Part shown: in pieces, positions 9,215 through 17,707 of the stretch
How positions within the stretch are numbered: position 1 is the first letter of the stretch
Layout of the letters: the number at the start of each line of letters is the position of its first letter
Assembly (NCBI RefSeq): GCF_006337165.1
Contig: NZ_CP040896.1
Coordinates: forward strand, 496,001 to 560,000
Source of the DNA: Hymenobacter jejuensis
GTDB taxonomy: Bacteria; Bacteroidota; Bacteroidia; Cytophagales; Hymenobacteraceae
Direction: 5' to 3'
DNA length: 64,000 nucleotides
Made by a program: the position numbers and the translations under genes
The notes under the pieces: generated by a model
What the model was told of the DNA's origin: nothing
The model's database searches: none
The model's input: the letters and a program-made list of their open reading frames with translations, nothing else

Positions 9215-11371
9215 TTACGCAAATACACTCTGCGGCTTGACCGGCAGCGAAATGACAAATTCGGTGTACTCGCCTTCCTTGCTTTCGACCGTGAGGGTGC
9301 CGCCGTGGCCTTTGGTGATGATGTCGTAGCTGAGCGAGAGGCCCAGCCCGGTGCCTTCGCCTGTGGGTTTGGTCGTAAAAAAGGGCTGAAAAATCTTGGC
9401 TTTGGCCTCTTCCGAAATTCCGAGTCCATTGTCGCGCACGCTGATGCGCACGGCATGCGTTGTGCGCTGGGTGTGCACGGTCACTTCGGGGTGAAAAGTA
9501 TCACCTGCCCGCTGGCGCTTTTCGCCTACGGCGTAGAAGGCATTAGTTAAGATATTGAGCAGCACACTGTTGACATCCTGCGGCACGACGGGCACGGGCA
9601 GCACGTGTGGATCGAGCTCGGTGGTGAGGGCGGCCGTGAAGTCGGGGTGCTTGGCGCGCCAGCTGTGGTAAGCCAAGCGAAGGCTCTCTTCGCAGAGGGC
9701 GTTGAGGTTGGTTGGCTGCCGCTGCCCGCTACCGCCGCGCGAGTGCTCGAGCATGCGCTTGACGATGCCATCGGCGCGGTGGCCGTGCTGGTGAATCTTG
9801 GCTTGGTTCTGCACCAGTTCCTGCAACAGCAGCTGAATGGTCTGCCGGCGTTCCGGCGTCAGGGGCTCTTGGGCGAGCTCTTCTTCCAGCTCGGCCACGA
9901 GTTCCACACTCAGGTCGGCGAAGTTGGTGACAAAGTTCAAGGGGTTTTGCATCTCGTGGGCCACGCCGGCGGTTAGTTCCCCCAACGAGGCCATTTTTTC
10001 GCGCTGCACGAGTTGGGTTTGCGTGGTTTTGAGATCCTCCAGCGTGCGGTCAAGCGCGATGCTATGAGCTTCGATCTGCTGATTTTTCTCGTTGAGGTGG
10101 CGGTTGGTACGCTGCTTGAGGAAGATATTGCGGGCCAGCAACGCCGCCAGCGCCACCACCCCGCCCAGCCCGCCGAGCAGGGCGTTGCGTTTCTGCCGCT
10201 CCAGCTGACGAGCTTGGGTGAGCATAGTGATTTGGGCCTGCTTTTTTTCCAGCTCGTAGTTGTGGCGCAGGGCACTGGTTTGGCGTTGTATTTCCTCTCC
10301 CGAGAGCGAATCGTTGTACGCCAGATGCATCGTGCGATGGCGGTAAGCTTGGGCGAAGTTGCCTTGCTGTGCATACACCTGCGCCAGAATGTCGCTCGCG
10401 TCGCGCGCGTTCTCGACGCTACGCGTCCGCAGGCTGACTTTCAATCCATCTTGTGCCAGCGCAAGTGTACTATCCAATTCTTGCGCGTGTAAGTATATGC
10501 GCGCAAGGGTAAGCTCGACGGAAGGCAGGTTAAAGTCGTCGTGGGTGGCTTTTACCATTCGTCGCGCTCGCAACCCGTGGGCCAGGGCTGCGGCGTAGTT
10601 GCCCTGCAGCCGGTACACTTCTGCTAGGTTGGTTTCATCGGCCGCTTCTCCCACCTTATCCCCAAGCTGCTGGCTTAGCTTCAGGGCGCGCTGATGATAA
10701 TGCAAGGCCTGCGGCCATTTTCTCAGCTTCTGAAATGATTCTCCCAGTCCATTGAGGGCCTGCAGTACCAGCTGTTTATCCCCTAGCTGCTGGCCGCTTT
10801 TCAGCACGGATTGCAGGATCGGAATCGCCTCTTCGTAGTTCTCCATTTTGACGTAGGCATCGCCCATGGAGACGTGCAGGTAGGCTTGGGTCTGCTGGTC
10901 CCCGACCTGTTCCGCCAAGGGCAGCCCTTTCAACGCAAAATCCACGGCCGGCTTTAGGTTGCCCGCCACCATATCGATCAAGCTCAGTTGCAGCCATGCT
11001 TTGGCTTGCCCCTGCTTATTGGACAAGCGTTCGAACAAGCGCAGAGCATGCCGGGCGTACCGCCGCGCCTCTTCGTATTTGGTTTGCCGGCGGTGCAGGG
11101 CGCTTAGCTCTAATAATGCCTGCGCTTCGCCCACACGGTCGGAAAGTTGCCGGGCCAACTCAAGCGCCTCGTTGCTCAGCTGCAAGGCCTGCGGAACATC
11201 GGCAATCTTCACCTGCCGGACTAACATCAGCAGCCTCCGCACACGGGTAGTGTCGGGTAGAGGCTGCTGGCGCAACAGCCTGCGCAGACTGTCGGACGCT
11301 GGCGTTTGGCTTAACGCGGGCAAAGCGGAAAAGACCAAACTCAGGAACAGCAGAATTACGGACGGCTTCAT
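9215..11371 (-). CDS. TPR-containing membrane sensor histidine kinase (kinase 1)
   Basis: A 718-residue kinase. The signal peptide MKPSVILLFLSLVFSALPALSQ supports ATG 11371 rather than the first ATG at 11404. About six tetratricopeptide repeats (residues 60-370) would lie in the periplasm, followed by one membrane helix (GGLGGVVALAALLARNIFL) and a coiled coil. The HisKA helix has MASLGELTAGVAHEMQNPLNF (phospho-acceptor His472). The HATPase domain has an N box (NILTNAFYAV), DNGLGI and GTGLGLSLSYDII. No receiver or response regulator gene is nearby. Its kinase core is almost the same as that of the protein at 12729-14909. Confidence 0.9.
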   Translation of the reverse strand: MKPSVILLFLSLVFSALPALSQTPASDSLRRLLRQQPLPDTTRVRRLLMLVRQVKIADVPQALQLSNEALELARQLSDRVGEAQALLELSALHRRQTKYEEARRYARHALRLFERLSNKQGQAKAWLQLSLIDMVAGNLKPAVDFALKGLPLAEQVGDQQTQAYLHVSMGDAYVKMENYEEAIPILQSVLKSGQQLGDKQLVLQALNGLGESFQKLRKWPQALHYHQRALKLSQQLGDKVGEAADETNLAEVYRLQGNYAAALAHGLRARRMVKATHDDFNLPSVELTLARIYLHAQELDSTLALAQDGLKVSLRTRSVENARDASDILAQVYAQQGNFAQAYRHRTMHLAYNDSLSGEEIQRQTSALRHNYELEKKQAQITMLTQARQLERQKRNALLGGLGGVVALAALLARNIFLKQRTNRHLNEKNQQIEAHSIALDRTLEDLKTTQTQLVQREKMASLGELTAGVAHEMQNPLNFVTNFADLSVELVAELEEELAQEPLTPERRQTIQLLLQELVQNQAKIHQHGHRADGIVKRMLEHSRGGSGQRQPTNLNALCEESLRLAYHSWRAKHPDFTAALTTELDPHVLPVPVVPQDVNSVLLNILTNAFYAVGEKRQRAGDTFHPEVTVHTQRTTHAVRISVRDNGLGISEEAKAKIFQPFFTTKPTGEGTGLGLSLSYDIITKGHGGTLTVESKEGEYTEFVISLPVKPQSVFA

Positions 11372-11431
11372 GCTGGCGGGTACTAAGAGGGCGCCAACAA
11401 TCAAAGCTGTTGAGGCAAGCCCAGTTAAGTC

Positions 11432-11458
11432 ATAATCAACTGCATATCAATTACTTAT
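11432..11458. repeat. Intergenic palindromic element, copy 2
   Basis: An imperfect palindrome upstream of kinase 1 with the right half TCAATTACTTA and the left arm ATAATCAACTGC; most arm positions pair around a 3-base centre. It belongs to the dispersed TTGA-N3-TCAA family. Confidence 0.4.
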
Positions 11459-11484
11459 TATCAGCACCACAACAACCAGTGTGC

Positions 11485-11946
11485 TCAATAAGTCTTTGAC
11501 TGCGCAAACGGTGGATTATGAATAACGCCTAATGTTTCTGACTGGCTGAAGTCTTTCGGGTTTTTGAATAGGTATACAATTCCTACCGTAACTGTCCTCG
11601 ATTCGCCAGTAGCTATATTAAATTCCTTCGCTTGGACATATGCCTTTAGCTCTAGGTGACCTGAAGACGTTAGGTCTGCAACGAACTTCTTGACTTTGTC
11701 GGCACTCGCAACACTTATTACTGGGTCCGTACTATCTTTAAAAAGAGGCTCTTGGCCTTCAGCCACCTTTACGAGGTGCAATCCCGAATCGTCGGTGCCC
11801 CAAATGGCATCCGTGGCGTCCTCAAGACTACTTCCTTGCGGAAGAAGCGTAGGCGGTGTTCCCAAACTAGCTGTAAAAGCAGTTACTACTGCTACCCATT
11901 CCTTAGCAGGAACTTGTCTTGTTTCGAGCGTACTTAGATCTGCCAT
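11485..11946 (-). CDS. Small uncharacterised protein ending in VIHNPxF motif (family member A)
   Basis: A 153-residue protein with no signal peptide or membrane segment, so probably cytoplasmic. It begins METHIONINE-ADLSTLETRQVP, has an AKEWVAVVTAFTASLG helix, and near the end has IVYLFKNPKDF followed by LGVIHNPPF and a six-residue tail. The same ending occurs in the genes at 12118 and 61537. The strand/helix pattern and the terminal motif resemble half of a glyoxalase/VOC fold, but metal ligands are not obvious, so this is only a suggestion. It lies between the two TPR kinases on the same strand and is slightly more AT-rich than they are. Confidence 0.75.
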   Translation of the reverse strand: MADLSTLETRQVPAKEWVAVVTAFTASLGTPPTLLPQGSSLEDATDAIWGTDDSGLHLVKVAEGQEPLFKDSTDPVISVASADKVKKFVADLTSSGHLELKAYVQAKEFNIATGESRTVTVGIVYLFKNPKDFSQSETLGVIHNPPFAQSKTY

Positions 11947-12117
11947 GATGAAAGAGATATAGTAACAGATGAATAGAATGCGTCAATATAACCGATTATA
12001 AGGCATACAATAAATAATATGAATATATAATTACATCATAGTAAAAGCTACAGTAATACCAACTTGAAGCAAAGCGTCATGTTCACGGCAGGGTGATGGT
12101 TGCATTGGTGCCTTTCC

Positions 12118-12537
12118 TCAAAAACCAGGATTGTGAATGACGCTCATTTCCGGTTGATCCGCGTCCGAATCCAAGGCGCGGCTCGTGGAGGTGGCACCTG
12201 CTCTGATGGCGTTCAGTCCGCCAATCGGCAGGACGATGGGGTTGTCCGATGAATCGGAAGCGGGCGCATTAGCTGGCAGGTGCACATATATATTATCCGT
12301 ATCGCTGACTACCCAGCCTTTGGAGTGCGAGGGGAAGGTGCGCTGTTCGGCCGGCATTGGCTGGCGGTCGGTTTTCAGCAGGTGCAGCTCATATTCGGGC
12401 AGTGTGAACACGGCCTCCGACGGCTCAGTAAAGCGCGGCTGCTTGGCCAGTGTCCGGGTGTAATAGTCGATGACGGGCTGCCAGCTATCAGCCGGAACGT
12501 CAATCTCAACAATGTGCGCAGAAGCTTCCATATGCAA
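12118..12537 (-). CDS. Small uncharacterised protein ending in VIHNPxF motif (family member B), VOC-like
   Basis: A 139-residue soluble protein. Its first half (HIVEIDVPADSWQPVIDYYTR, then YELHLLKTD) looks like the first beta-alpha-beta unit of a VOC/glyoxalase-fold protein, and it ends exactly with MSVIHNPGF. It shares the VPA-x-x-W start of the fold and the terminal motif with the neighbour at 11485, though overall identity looks low. It is about 190 bases downstream of kinase 2. Function unknown; binding of a small ligand or a partner is possible but not shown. Confidence 0.75.
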   Translation of the reverse strand: MHMEASAHIVEIDVPADSWQPVIDYYTRTLAKQPRFTEPSEAVFTLPEYELHLLKTDRQPMPAEQRTFPSHSKGWVVSDTDNIYVHLPANAPASDSSDNPIVLPIGGLNAIRAGATSTSRALDSDADQPEMSVIHNPGF

Positions 12538-12728
12538 GTAGGTTTAATGTGAAGAAAAAACGCGCGGACTAAAGCAATGAAGATAGCGAATAATTATAAG
12601 TAAATACTTGATTATTAACATACAAGCCTAATTAAGTACGCCTTGCAATCTCGTTTCACAGCGCGTCGGTTTCGGAAGCGGCGCAAAAGCCGAAGCACAA
12701 CCAAGCAATAGTACCAATGCATTGATTA

Positions 12729-14909
12729 TCAATCATATACTTTATCAACCAATGGCGTAGCGGAGTGGCTTTCCGGCTCATTGGGCAGGAGGATGGCGAA
12801 CTCGGTGTACTCTCCCTCACGGCTCTCGACGGTGATAGTGCCGCCGTGGCCTTTGGTGATGATGTCGTAGCTGAGCGACAGGCCCAGCCCGGTACCTTCG
12901 CCCGTGGGTTTGGTCGTAAAAAAGGGCTGAAAGATCTTGGCCCGCACGGCCTCCGGAATGCCCAGCCCGTTGTCACGGACTACAATTTCCACCTGCTTGC
13001 TTTGTCGACGGGTGCATATTTTCACCTCGGGCTGATACCCTTGCGGGTGCCGACGGCTTTTTTCGCTCACGGCATAAAACGCGTTGGTCAGCAGGTTGAG
13101 CAGCACCCGGCCTAGGTCCTGAGGCACGACGGTAACGAGGCCCAGCGCAGGATCGAGATCGGGCACGCAGGCGGCATGAAAACCCTTGTCTTTGGCCCGA
13201 CGACCCTCGTAAGCCAGGCGCAAGCATTCCTCGGCCAGCGTATTGAGGTCAGTAGGCTCGCGCACGCCCGAACTGGCCCGCGAATGCCCCAGCATGCCCT
13301 TCACGATGCTGGCTGCGCGGTGGCCGTGGTGCTTGATTTTCTGCAGGGTCTGGCTGAGGTCATCGGCAGCCGATAGCGCCTCTTCCTTGCGGTCGGCCAC
13401 AACATCGGCTTTCAGGTCGTCGAGCATTTCGCGGCTTACTTCGGCGAAGTTGGTGACGAAATTGAGCGGATTCTGGATTTCGTGGGCAATACCGGCTGCC
13501 AACTCGCCCAACGACGCCATTTTCGCGCTTTGGATCAACTGGGTTTGCATCGTCGTCACCTCGGCCAAGGCTTTGCTGAGGTCGTCGCGCTGTTTGGTCA
13601 GGGTTTTCTTTTGCTGATTGACGCGTCGGTTGAGGGTTTGCAAATGCCGGTTGGTGCGCTGCTTGCGCCGGACGGTAAGCCACAGCCCCAGCGCCAGCAG
13701 CAACAGCACGCCCAAGCCGCTGAGTAGCGCATACAACCGGACGCGCCGCCGAAACCGCTCGCCTTCGGCCTCTACTTTCAGGCGTTGCTGTTGCTCGGCA
13801 ATGCTCACGGCAGTAAGCTCGCGCATCCGGCGCGGACTGTAGAGGCTGTCCTTGGCGGTTTGCATCAGCTGTACATAGGCCAAGGTGCTGTCGGCCTTCC
13901 CGCTCGCCTCAAATACCTGGGCCAGCAAGGTGCTGGCGCCCAATACTTCCACCATCCAGGATTTGGCGCGCCCGATGGCCAGCGTTTGGTGGGCGTAATA
14001 GCGGCAGGAGTCGAGCTGGTGGCGTTTCCAGAACAGTTCGGCTAGTGCGTTGTACGTTCGGCACGTTGCCCGCAGGTTATTGTCGGGCAAGGCCGCGGCC
14101 ACGCTGCGCCGGTAGTAACGTAACGCCAAATCATCGCGGTTGGCGCGGGCATAAATCAGCCCCAGCCCGCGCAGTACCAAGGGCAAGGGGTTGCCGGAAC
14201 TGGTCTGGGCAAGCCCCGCATGGCCCCTGATCAGCTGCAAGGCTTTCTGCTCGAAATACCGCGCCGAATCAAGCTGGTTGCGCATGGTGTACGAGGCGCC
14301 GATGTTGTGCAAGAGCACACCTTTTTCAGCAATCAACAATTGTGTATCCTGTTCATTAACAGATACTTGAGCATCATATAGCTTTTTTGCCCTGTGGAAG
14401 TAGCGAAGCGCCTGCATGTAGTCAGTGGAGTTGGAATACGACAAACCGATCAGGAGCAGTGTCCGGGCTTCGCCCAATCGGTCGTGGCTGTTCTGGTTGA
14501 GCTGCAAGGCCCTAAGCTCCGTTCGGAGGCCCAGCGGCAGGTTGCCTTTTTCAGCAAGCACGTAACCGATGCGGGCCAAGCAGCGGCCCTGCCCTTTAGG
14601 GTACTTTATTCGGCGGGCCAAGCGCAGCCCGCGCTGGGCATACCACAGGGCTGAGTCGGGCAGGGAATATCGGAACGTGGTGCTGATATCGGCCAGCAAC
14701 AATACCCGGCTGGTATCGGCCGGCGCTTGTCGCAGGGCGCGCTGCAAGGTAGCCGTATAGGGGCTCTGCGCCTGTGCAGGCACTGAGGTGCCTATAGCCA
14801 GCAGCCCGACCCACGCCCAGCACGCTGCCCAGCGACGGCTGGGCACACGGTACCAAGCGGCGACCGGGGCCGAATATGCCAAAAGCGAGCAAAGCACGAA
14901 GCGTTTCAT
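12729..14909 (-). CDS. TPR-containing membrane sensor histidine kinase (kinase 2)
   Basis: About 726 residues from ATG 14909 (MKRFVLCSLL). The open frame goes up to 15053, but the 14909 start places the export signal (GLLAIGTSVPAQAQS) near the N-terminus. Tetratricopeptide repeats fill residues about 70-385, then one membrane helix (LYALLSGLGVLLLLALGLWL), a coiled coil, HisKA with GELAAGIAHEIQNPLNF (His476), and HATPase with NLLTNAFYAV, DNGLGIPE and GTGLGLSLSYDII. No response regulator is encoded nearby. The C-terminal 230 residues closely match kinase 1, also at the DNA level, whereas the sensor parts differ. Confidence 0.9.
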   Translation of the reverse strand: MKRFVLCSLLAYSAPVAAWYRVPSRRWAACWAWVGLLAIGTSVPAQAQSPYTATLQRALRQAPADTSRVLLLADISTTFRYSLPDSALWYAQRGLRLARRIKYPKGQGRCLARIGYVLAEKGNLPLGLRTELRALQLNQNSHDRLGEARTLLLIGLSYSNSTDYMQALRYFHRAKKLYDAQVSVNEQDTQLLIAEKGVLLHNIGASYTMRNQLDSARYFEQKALQLIRGHAGLAQTSSGNPLPLVLRGLGLIYARANRDDLALRYYRRSVAAALPDNNLRATCRTYNALAELFWKRHQLDSCRYYAHQTLAIGRAKSWMVEVLGASTLLAQVFEASGKADSTLAYVQLMQTAKDSLYSPRRMRELTAVSIAEQQQRLKVEAEGERFRRRVRLYALLSGLGVLLLLALGLWLTVRRKQRTNRHLQTLNRRVNQQKKTLTKQRDDLSKALAEVTTMQTQLIQSAKMASLGELAAGIAHEIQNPLNFVTNFAEVSREMLDDLKADVVADRKEEALSAADDLSQTLQKIKHHGHRAASIVKGMLGHSRASSGVREPTDLNTLAEECLRLAYEGRRAKDKGFHAACVPDLDPALGLVTVVPQDLGRVLLNLLTNAFYAVSEKSRRHPQGYQPEVKICTRRQSKQVEIVVRDNGLGIPEAVRAKIFQPFFTTKPTGEGTGLGLSLSYDIITKGHGGTITVESREGEYTEFAILLPNEPESHSATPLVDKVYD

Positions 14910-15092
14910 GCGGCGAGCGGCAGAATAATCAAGATACTGATTATCAGCCATTCTCCACAGCAGAAAGAGTTTTTCTACCAAACAGCCCTTACGGATTAGC
15001 GGCAGCGCGTTCGGCCGCTCGCTGGCTGGGGATTTGACCAACGAAGGCCCCAACTGCCAAGCCTAGCTCCGCATTTAAGAGCGAATTTCCTC

Positions 15093-15129
15093 TATACACA
15101 AGTATTTGATAATCAAATACTTGTGTATA
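15093..15129. repeat. Perfect 17-bp palindrome with TTGATAATCAA centre (type copy of element)
   Basis: Two perfect 17-base arms (15093-15109 and 15113-15129) separated by TAA. The centre is TTGA-TAA-TCAA and each arm continues AATACTTGTGTATA outward. It lies just after the stop of the 15135 gene and before kinase 2. There is no U-run, so it is either an unusual terminator or a dimeric protein-binding site. It is the most symmetric member of the dispersed family. Confidence 0.75.
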
Positions 15130-15134
15130 CTAAT

Positions 15135-15461
15135 CTATTTTACTACCTGCCAGTCGGCCACTTGGCGGTACGACCCCAAGCGTTTGATGTCGGCCTGGAA
15201 GGTGGTGAGCTTGCGTGCCACGGCCGCATCCTCGACGTGGGCCTTGCCCGTGGGCTGGCCGCTCCAGCCGATTTGCCACAAAAATTCGTGGGATACTTCA
15301 TCGCCTTCAAACTCGTTTTCCCGCTCCAGCAAATGCAGATCCGTAATCTGGCCTACGCGCGTGGAGCCTTTGTCGACGGCCGGGAAATACTCTTCGCGCA
15401 TGAACGTCACGAACGCTTCGAGGTCCTGATTTTTGGGCAGCTTTATGTGATAAATGATCAT
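15135..15461 (-). CDS. Small ABM/NIPSNAP-like dimeric alpha-beta barrel protein
   Basis: A 108-residue soluble protein. ATG 15461 (MIIYHIKLPKNQDLEAFVTF) is preferred over the frame's first ATG at 15509, since the first beta strand starts there. The strand-helix-strand pattern with FMREEYFPAV and a later FLWQIGWSG resembles antibiotic-biosynthesis-monooxygenase/EthD-like barrels, but no catalytic residue is diagnostic. It is the last gene of the four-gene minus-strand cluster starting at 18847, and the gap to the gene before it is about 50 bases. Function unknown. Confidence 0.65.
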   Translation of the reverse strand: MIIYHIKLPKNQDLEAFVTFMREEYFPAVDKGSTRVGQITDLHLLERENEFEGDEVSHEFLWQIGWSGQPTGKAHVEDAAVARKLTTFQADIKRLGSYRQVADWQVVK

Positions 15462-15514
15462 GGTATGGCTGTTTTGCTGGAGAAAATTTCTCGCTTGTCG
15501 CGCCCGCACCTTGC

Positions 15515-16399
15515 TTAGTTTCCAAGTTGCTCCAGCTTCGTATCGGCAAACGTGGGCGGCATCAGCAGCTCGCCTTCTTCAAAATAGATTTGCCTGCCAA
15601 CCTTAAAGCCCAGCTTTGCCGTTTGATTACCGGGCATTTGCACCAAGGAAGCCACTTGCTGCGCTTCCTTCAGGCGGTCGCCGGCTTGGTTGGCTTTACC
15701 CGGAATCGTGATTTCCAGGCCCTTGCGCAACTGCGCATCGGTGAGGCCGTGCCCATCGAGCCTGACCGATAACACGTGGTCGAAATCGGGCGGCTTGCTG
15801 ATGTAGTGGGCCACAAAAGCTTCTTGCGTACTGCCAAACAGCAGGTATTTCATCTCCGCCAACTTGCTGGCCTGTGGATCGAATTTTCGGAAGTGCACAA
15901 CGCGCTTGACCTTAACCTGCACGTCGTCCAGGCCCGAAATCACCTTGCCGCCGCGCTCTAGGTGGCCCCGAAAAACGCGGGCTTGAAAATCCGAAAGAAG
16001 CGGACTGCCAGCGCCCGCCGGAGCCAACCGCGACAGGACAAATTCGGCCGGATTGAGCGTATAGATCCGAACGTTCGCGTTCCGAAGCCGGTCGTTGCGA
16101 TACAGTTTCTGCAAGTCCTGCCCGCCCTTTTGGAAAGCAACTTCCAGAATAACCTGATACCGATGCGGCGAGGTATACTCGGTGCGGCTGGCCGCGATGC
16201 TATCGAACATCGGCAGGTGCGACACATAGGTAGCCTGCTCCCCAAACACCAGCATGTTGTGCGTGTTCGGTGCATCCTCGGCCAGCGGGCGGGCAGCAGC
16301 TTTTGCCAGCCCGCCAGGACCCGTTACCGCCAGGGTCGCCGTTAGGGCACAGACGTATTCAAGAAACGATCGGCGGTCTATCCCACGTAAATCATTCAT
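15515..16399 (-). CDS. Exported uncharacterised protein with RR signal and HLPMF motif
   Basis: A 294-residue protein. The N-terminus has IDRRSFLEY followed by a hydrophobic stretch and AKAAAR, a likely Tat-type export signal. The mature part begins HNMLVFGEQATYVSHLPMF and then TSPHRYQVILEV, marks that I associate with a family of secreted bacterial proteins without assigned function. No catalytic motif was recognised. It is 18 bases after the aegerolysin/protease-like gene, so the two are probably co-transcribed. Confidence 0.65.
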   Translation of the reverse strand: MNDLRGIDRRSFLEYVCALTATLAVTGPGGLAKAAARPLAEDAPNTHNMLVFGEQATYVSHLPMFDSIAASRTEYTSPHRYQVILEVAFQKGGQDLQKLYRNDRLRNANVRIYTLNPAEFVLSRLAPAGAGSPLLSDFQARVFRGHLERGGKVISGLDDVQVKVKRVVHFRKFDPQASKLAEMKYLLFGSTQEAFVAHYISKPPDFDHVLSVRLDGHGLTDAQLRKGLEITIPGKANQAGDRLKEAQQVASLVQMPGNQTAKLGFKVGRQIYFEEGELLMPPTFADTKLEQLGN

Positions 16400-16417
16400 A
16401 ATCTTGAAGTTATGTAA

Positions 16418-17689
16418 TTATATCGTGTGTAGCCACCGCGTCACGGAGCCGGCAGCCCGGTTGGCCACCACGGCGCCTCGCACGGAGTATGGTGGCGGCC
16501 CGGAAGCCCGCAGCGCTTTCCGCACCGACTTGATGCGCAGCCCGTTGGGCGGGCTCTTGGGGGAATAGCCGTTGATGCGGAAAAAGCAGAAGATGCGATG
16601 ATCGTTCTTGGGGTCGCCGCCGATGCGCGCTACGTGCACTTCGCCGTCGGTGGCGGTGATATTGAATTTCAGGGCAATTTCCTGCTGCGCTTCGTTCGGA
16701 TCGTAGATGTAGAGCGTCACATCCTGCCCGCTTTTTTCGTAGGCGTACGCCAGTACTTGGTGGTTGGTGCCGATGTCGAGGTTGTCCGTTTGAATCAGCC
16801 CGACCGGCGACAGGCGGCCCGCGTCGATATCAGCCTGAATTTCGGGAAACGCCTCGCGATACGTCACCCAGGAGCGGCCTCGGGTAAAGCCGGCGGTCTG
16901 GATTACGCCTTCGTCACCGTTGGGGTAATGAGGCGACGAGTAGCCCAGAAACCGATGCCCTTGCCCCCCGACGTCGAAGCTGTCCCAGAGGCGGTCGCGG
17001 ATGTAGCCAAACAGTGCATCGTCGCGCAACACGGGACTGCTGGTGCTTTCAGGCGGAAATAAATGCTGCGCGTAATAATCCATGACGGTGTATACCATGC
17101 CGCCGCACAGCCCGGCGTCGGCGTGCGTGATGGGCACAAAGTTCTCGTCGATGACCCTGTCAATCCCCAGCTCGCCCAAGGGGCCGGGCAGCGAGTCAAA
17201 CAGCGCGTTCCAGAGAAATCCGAGCGAGATTACGGGCAGGCCGCTATCCCATTTGTTTTTGAAGGCAAAGCCGCGCCCCCGCGCGTGAAAATTGGGCACG
17301 CTGCGCCGGGCCGTGCGGCGCAGCCGGATGTCGAGCTCTGCTTCGTGCCCTTGCCCGCCGGAGTGCGTGACCTCCCAATTGGCCGGTGCCCAGACGTGAA
17401 ACGTGTTGCCAAACTGCGATTCGATCAGCGGGCTGTCCCAGTGAATGTACAGTTCGCCACCATCCGGAGCCTCGATCTGATACCGCACGCGGCCTTCCGT
17501 GCCGGTAACGGCTTGGTCGATGGGCACAATGTTACCTTCGCCCTGAAACCCCTTGCGCTCACCGGGCCCAATCGTGGGCGGCGGATTCCAGTCGGGGGTA
17601 AAATCGCCATGCACAATCTCTTCGTCGCTGAACGTCAGGGCGGCGTCCGTTTCGTTGCTGACGAATATCTTCATTCTGATACGGCTCAT
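16418..17689 (-). CDS. Two-domain protein: aegerolysin-like N-terminus and papain-like protease-like C-terminus
   Basis: A 423-residue protein without a clear signal peptide. Residues about 6-125 form a beta-rich domain (MKIFVSNETDAAL, PPPTIGPGERKGFQGEGN, EGRVRYQI) resembling aegerolysin/crystal-toxin-like sandwiches. Residues about 185-400 look like a cysteine protease fold: Cys195 in DAGLCGGMVY, His310 in IGTNHQVLAYAY, and an Asp in YIYDPN are in the right order for a Cys-His-Asp triad. Activity is not proven. It is 18 bases behind the repeat protein at 17708, so they are likely one operon. Aegerolysin-fold proteins often bind membrane lipids; here this is inference. Confidence 0.6.
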   Translation of the reverse strand: MSRIRMKIFVSNETDAALTFSDEEIVHGDFTPDWNPPPTIGPGERKGFQGEGNIVPIDQAVTGTEGRVRYQIEAPDGGELYIHWDSPLIESQFGNTFHVWAPANWEVTHSGGQGHEAELDIRLRRTARRSVPNFHARGRGFAFKNKWDSGLPVISLGFLWNALFDSLPGPLGELGIDRVIDENFVPITHADAGLCGGMVYTVMDYYAQHLFPPESTSSPVLRDDALFGYIRDRLWDSFDVGGQGHRFLGYSSPHYPNGDEGVIQTAGFTRGRSWVTYREAFPEIQADIDAGRLSPVGLIQTDNLDIGTNHQVLAYAYEKSGQDVTLYIYDPNEAQQEIALKFNITATDGEVHVARIGGDPKNDHRIFCFFRINGYSPKSPPNGLRIKSVRKALRASGPPPYSVRGAVVANRAAGSVTRWLHTI

Positions 17690-17707
17690 GGTCTTCGCAT
17701 AAATACC

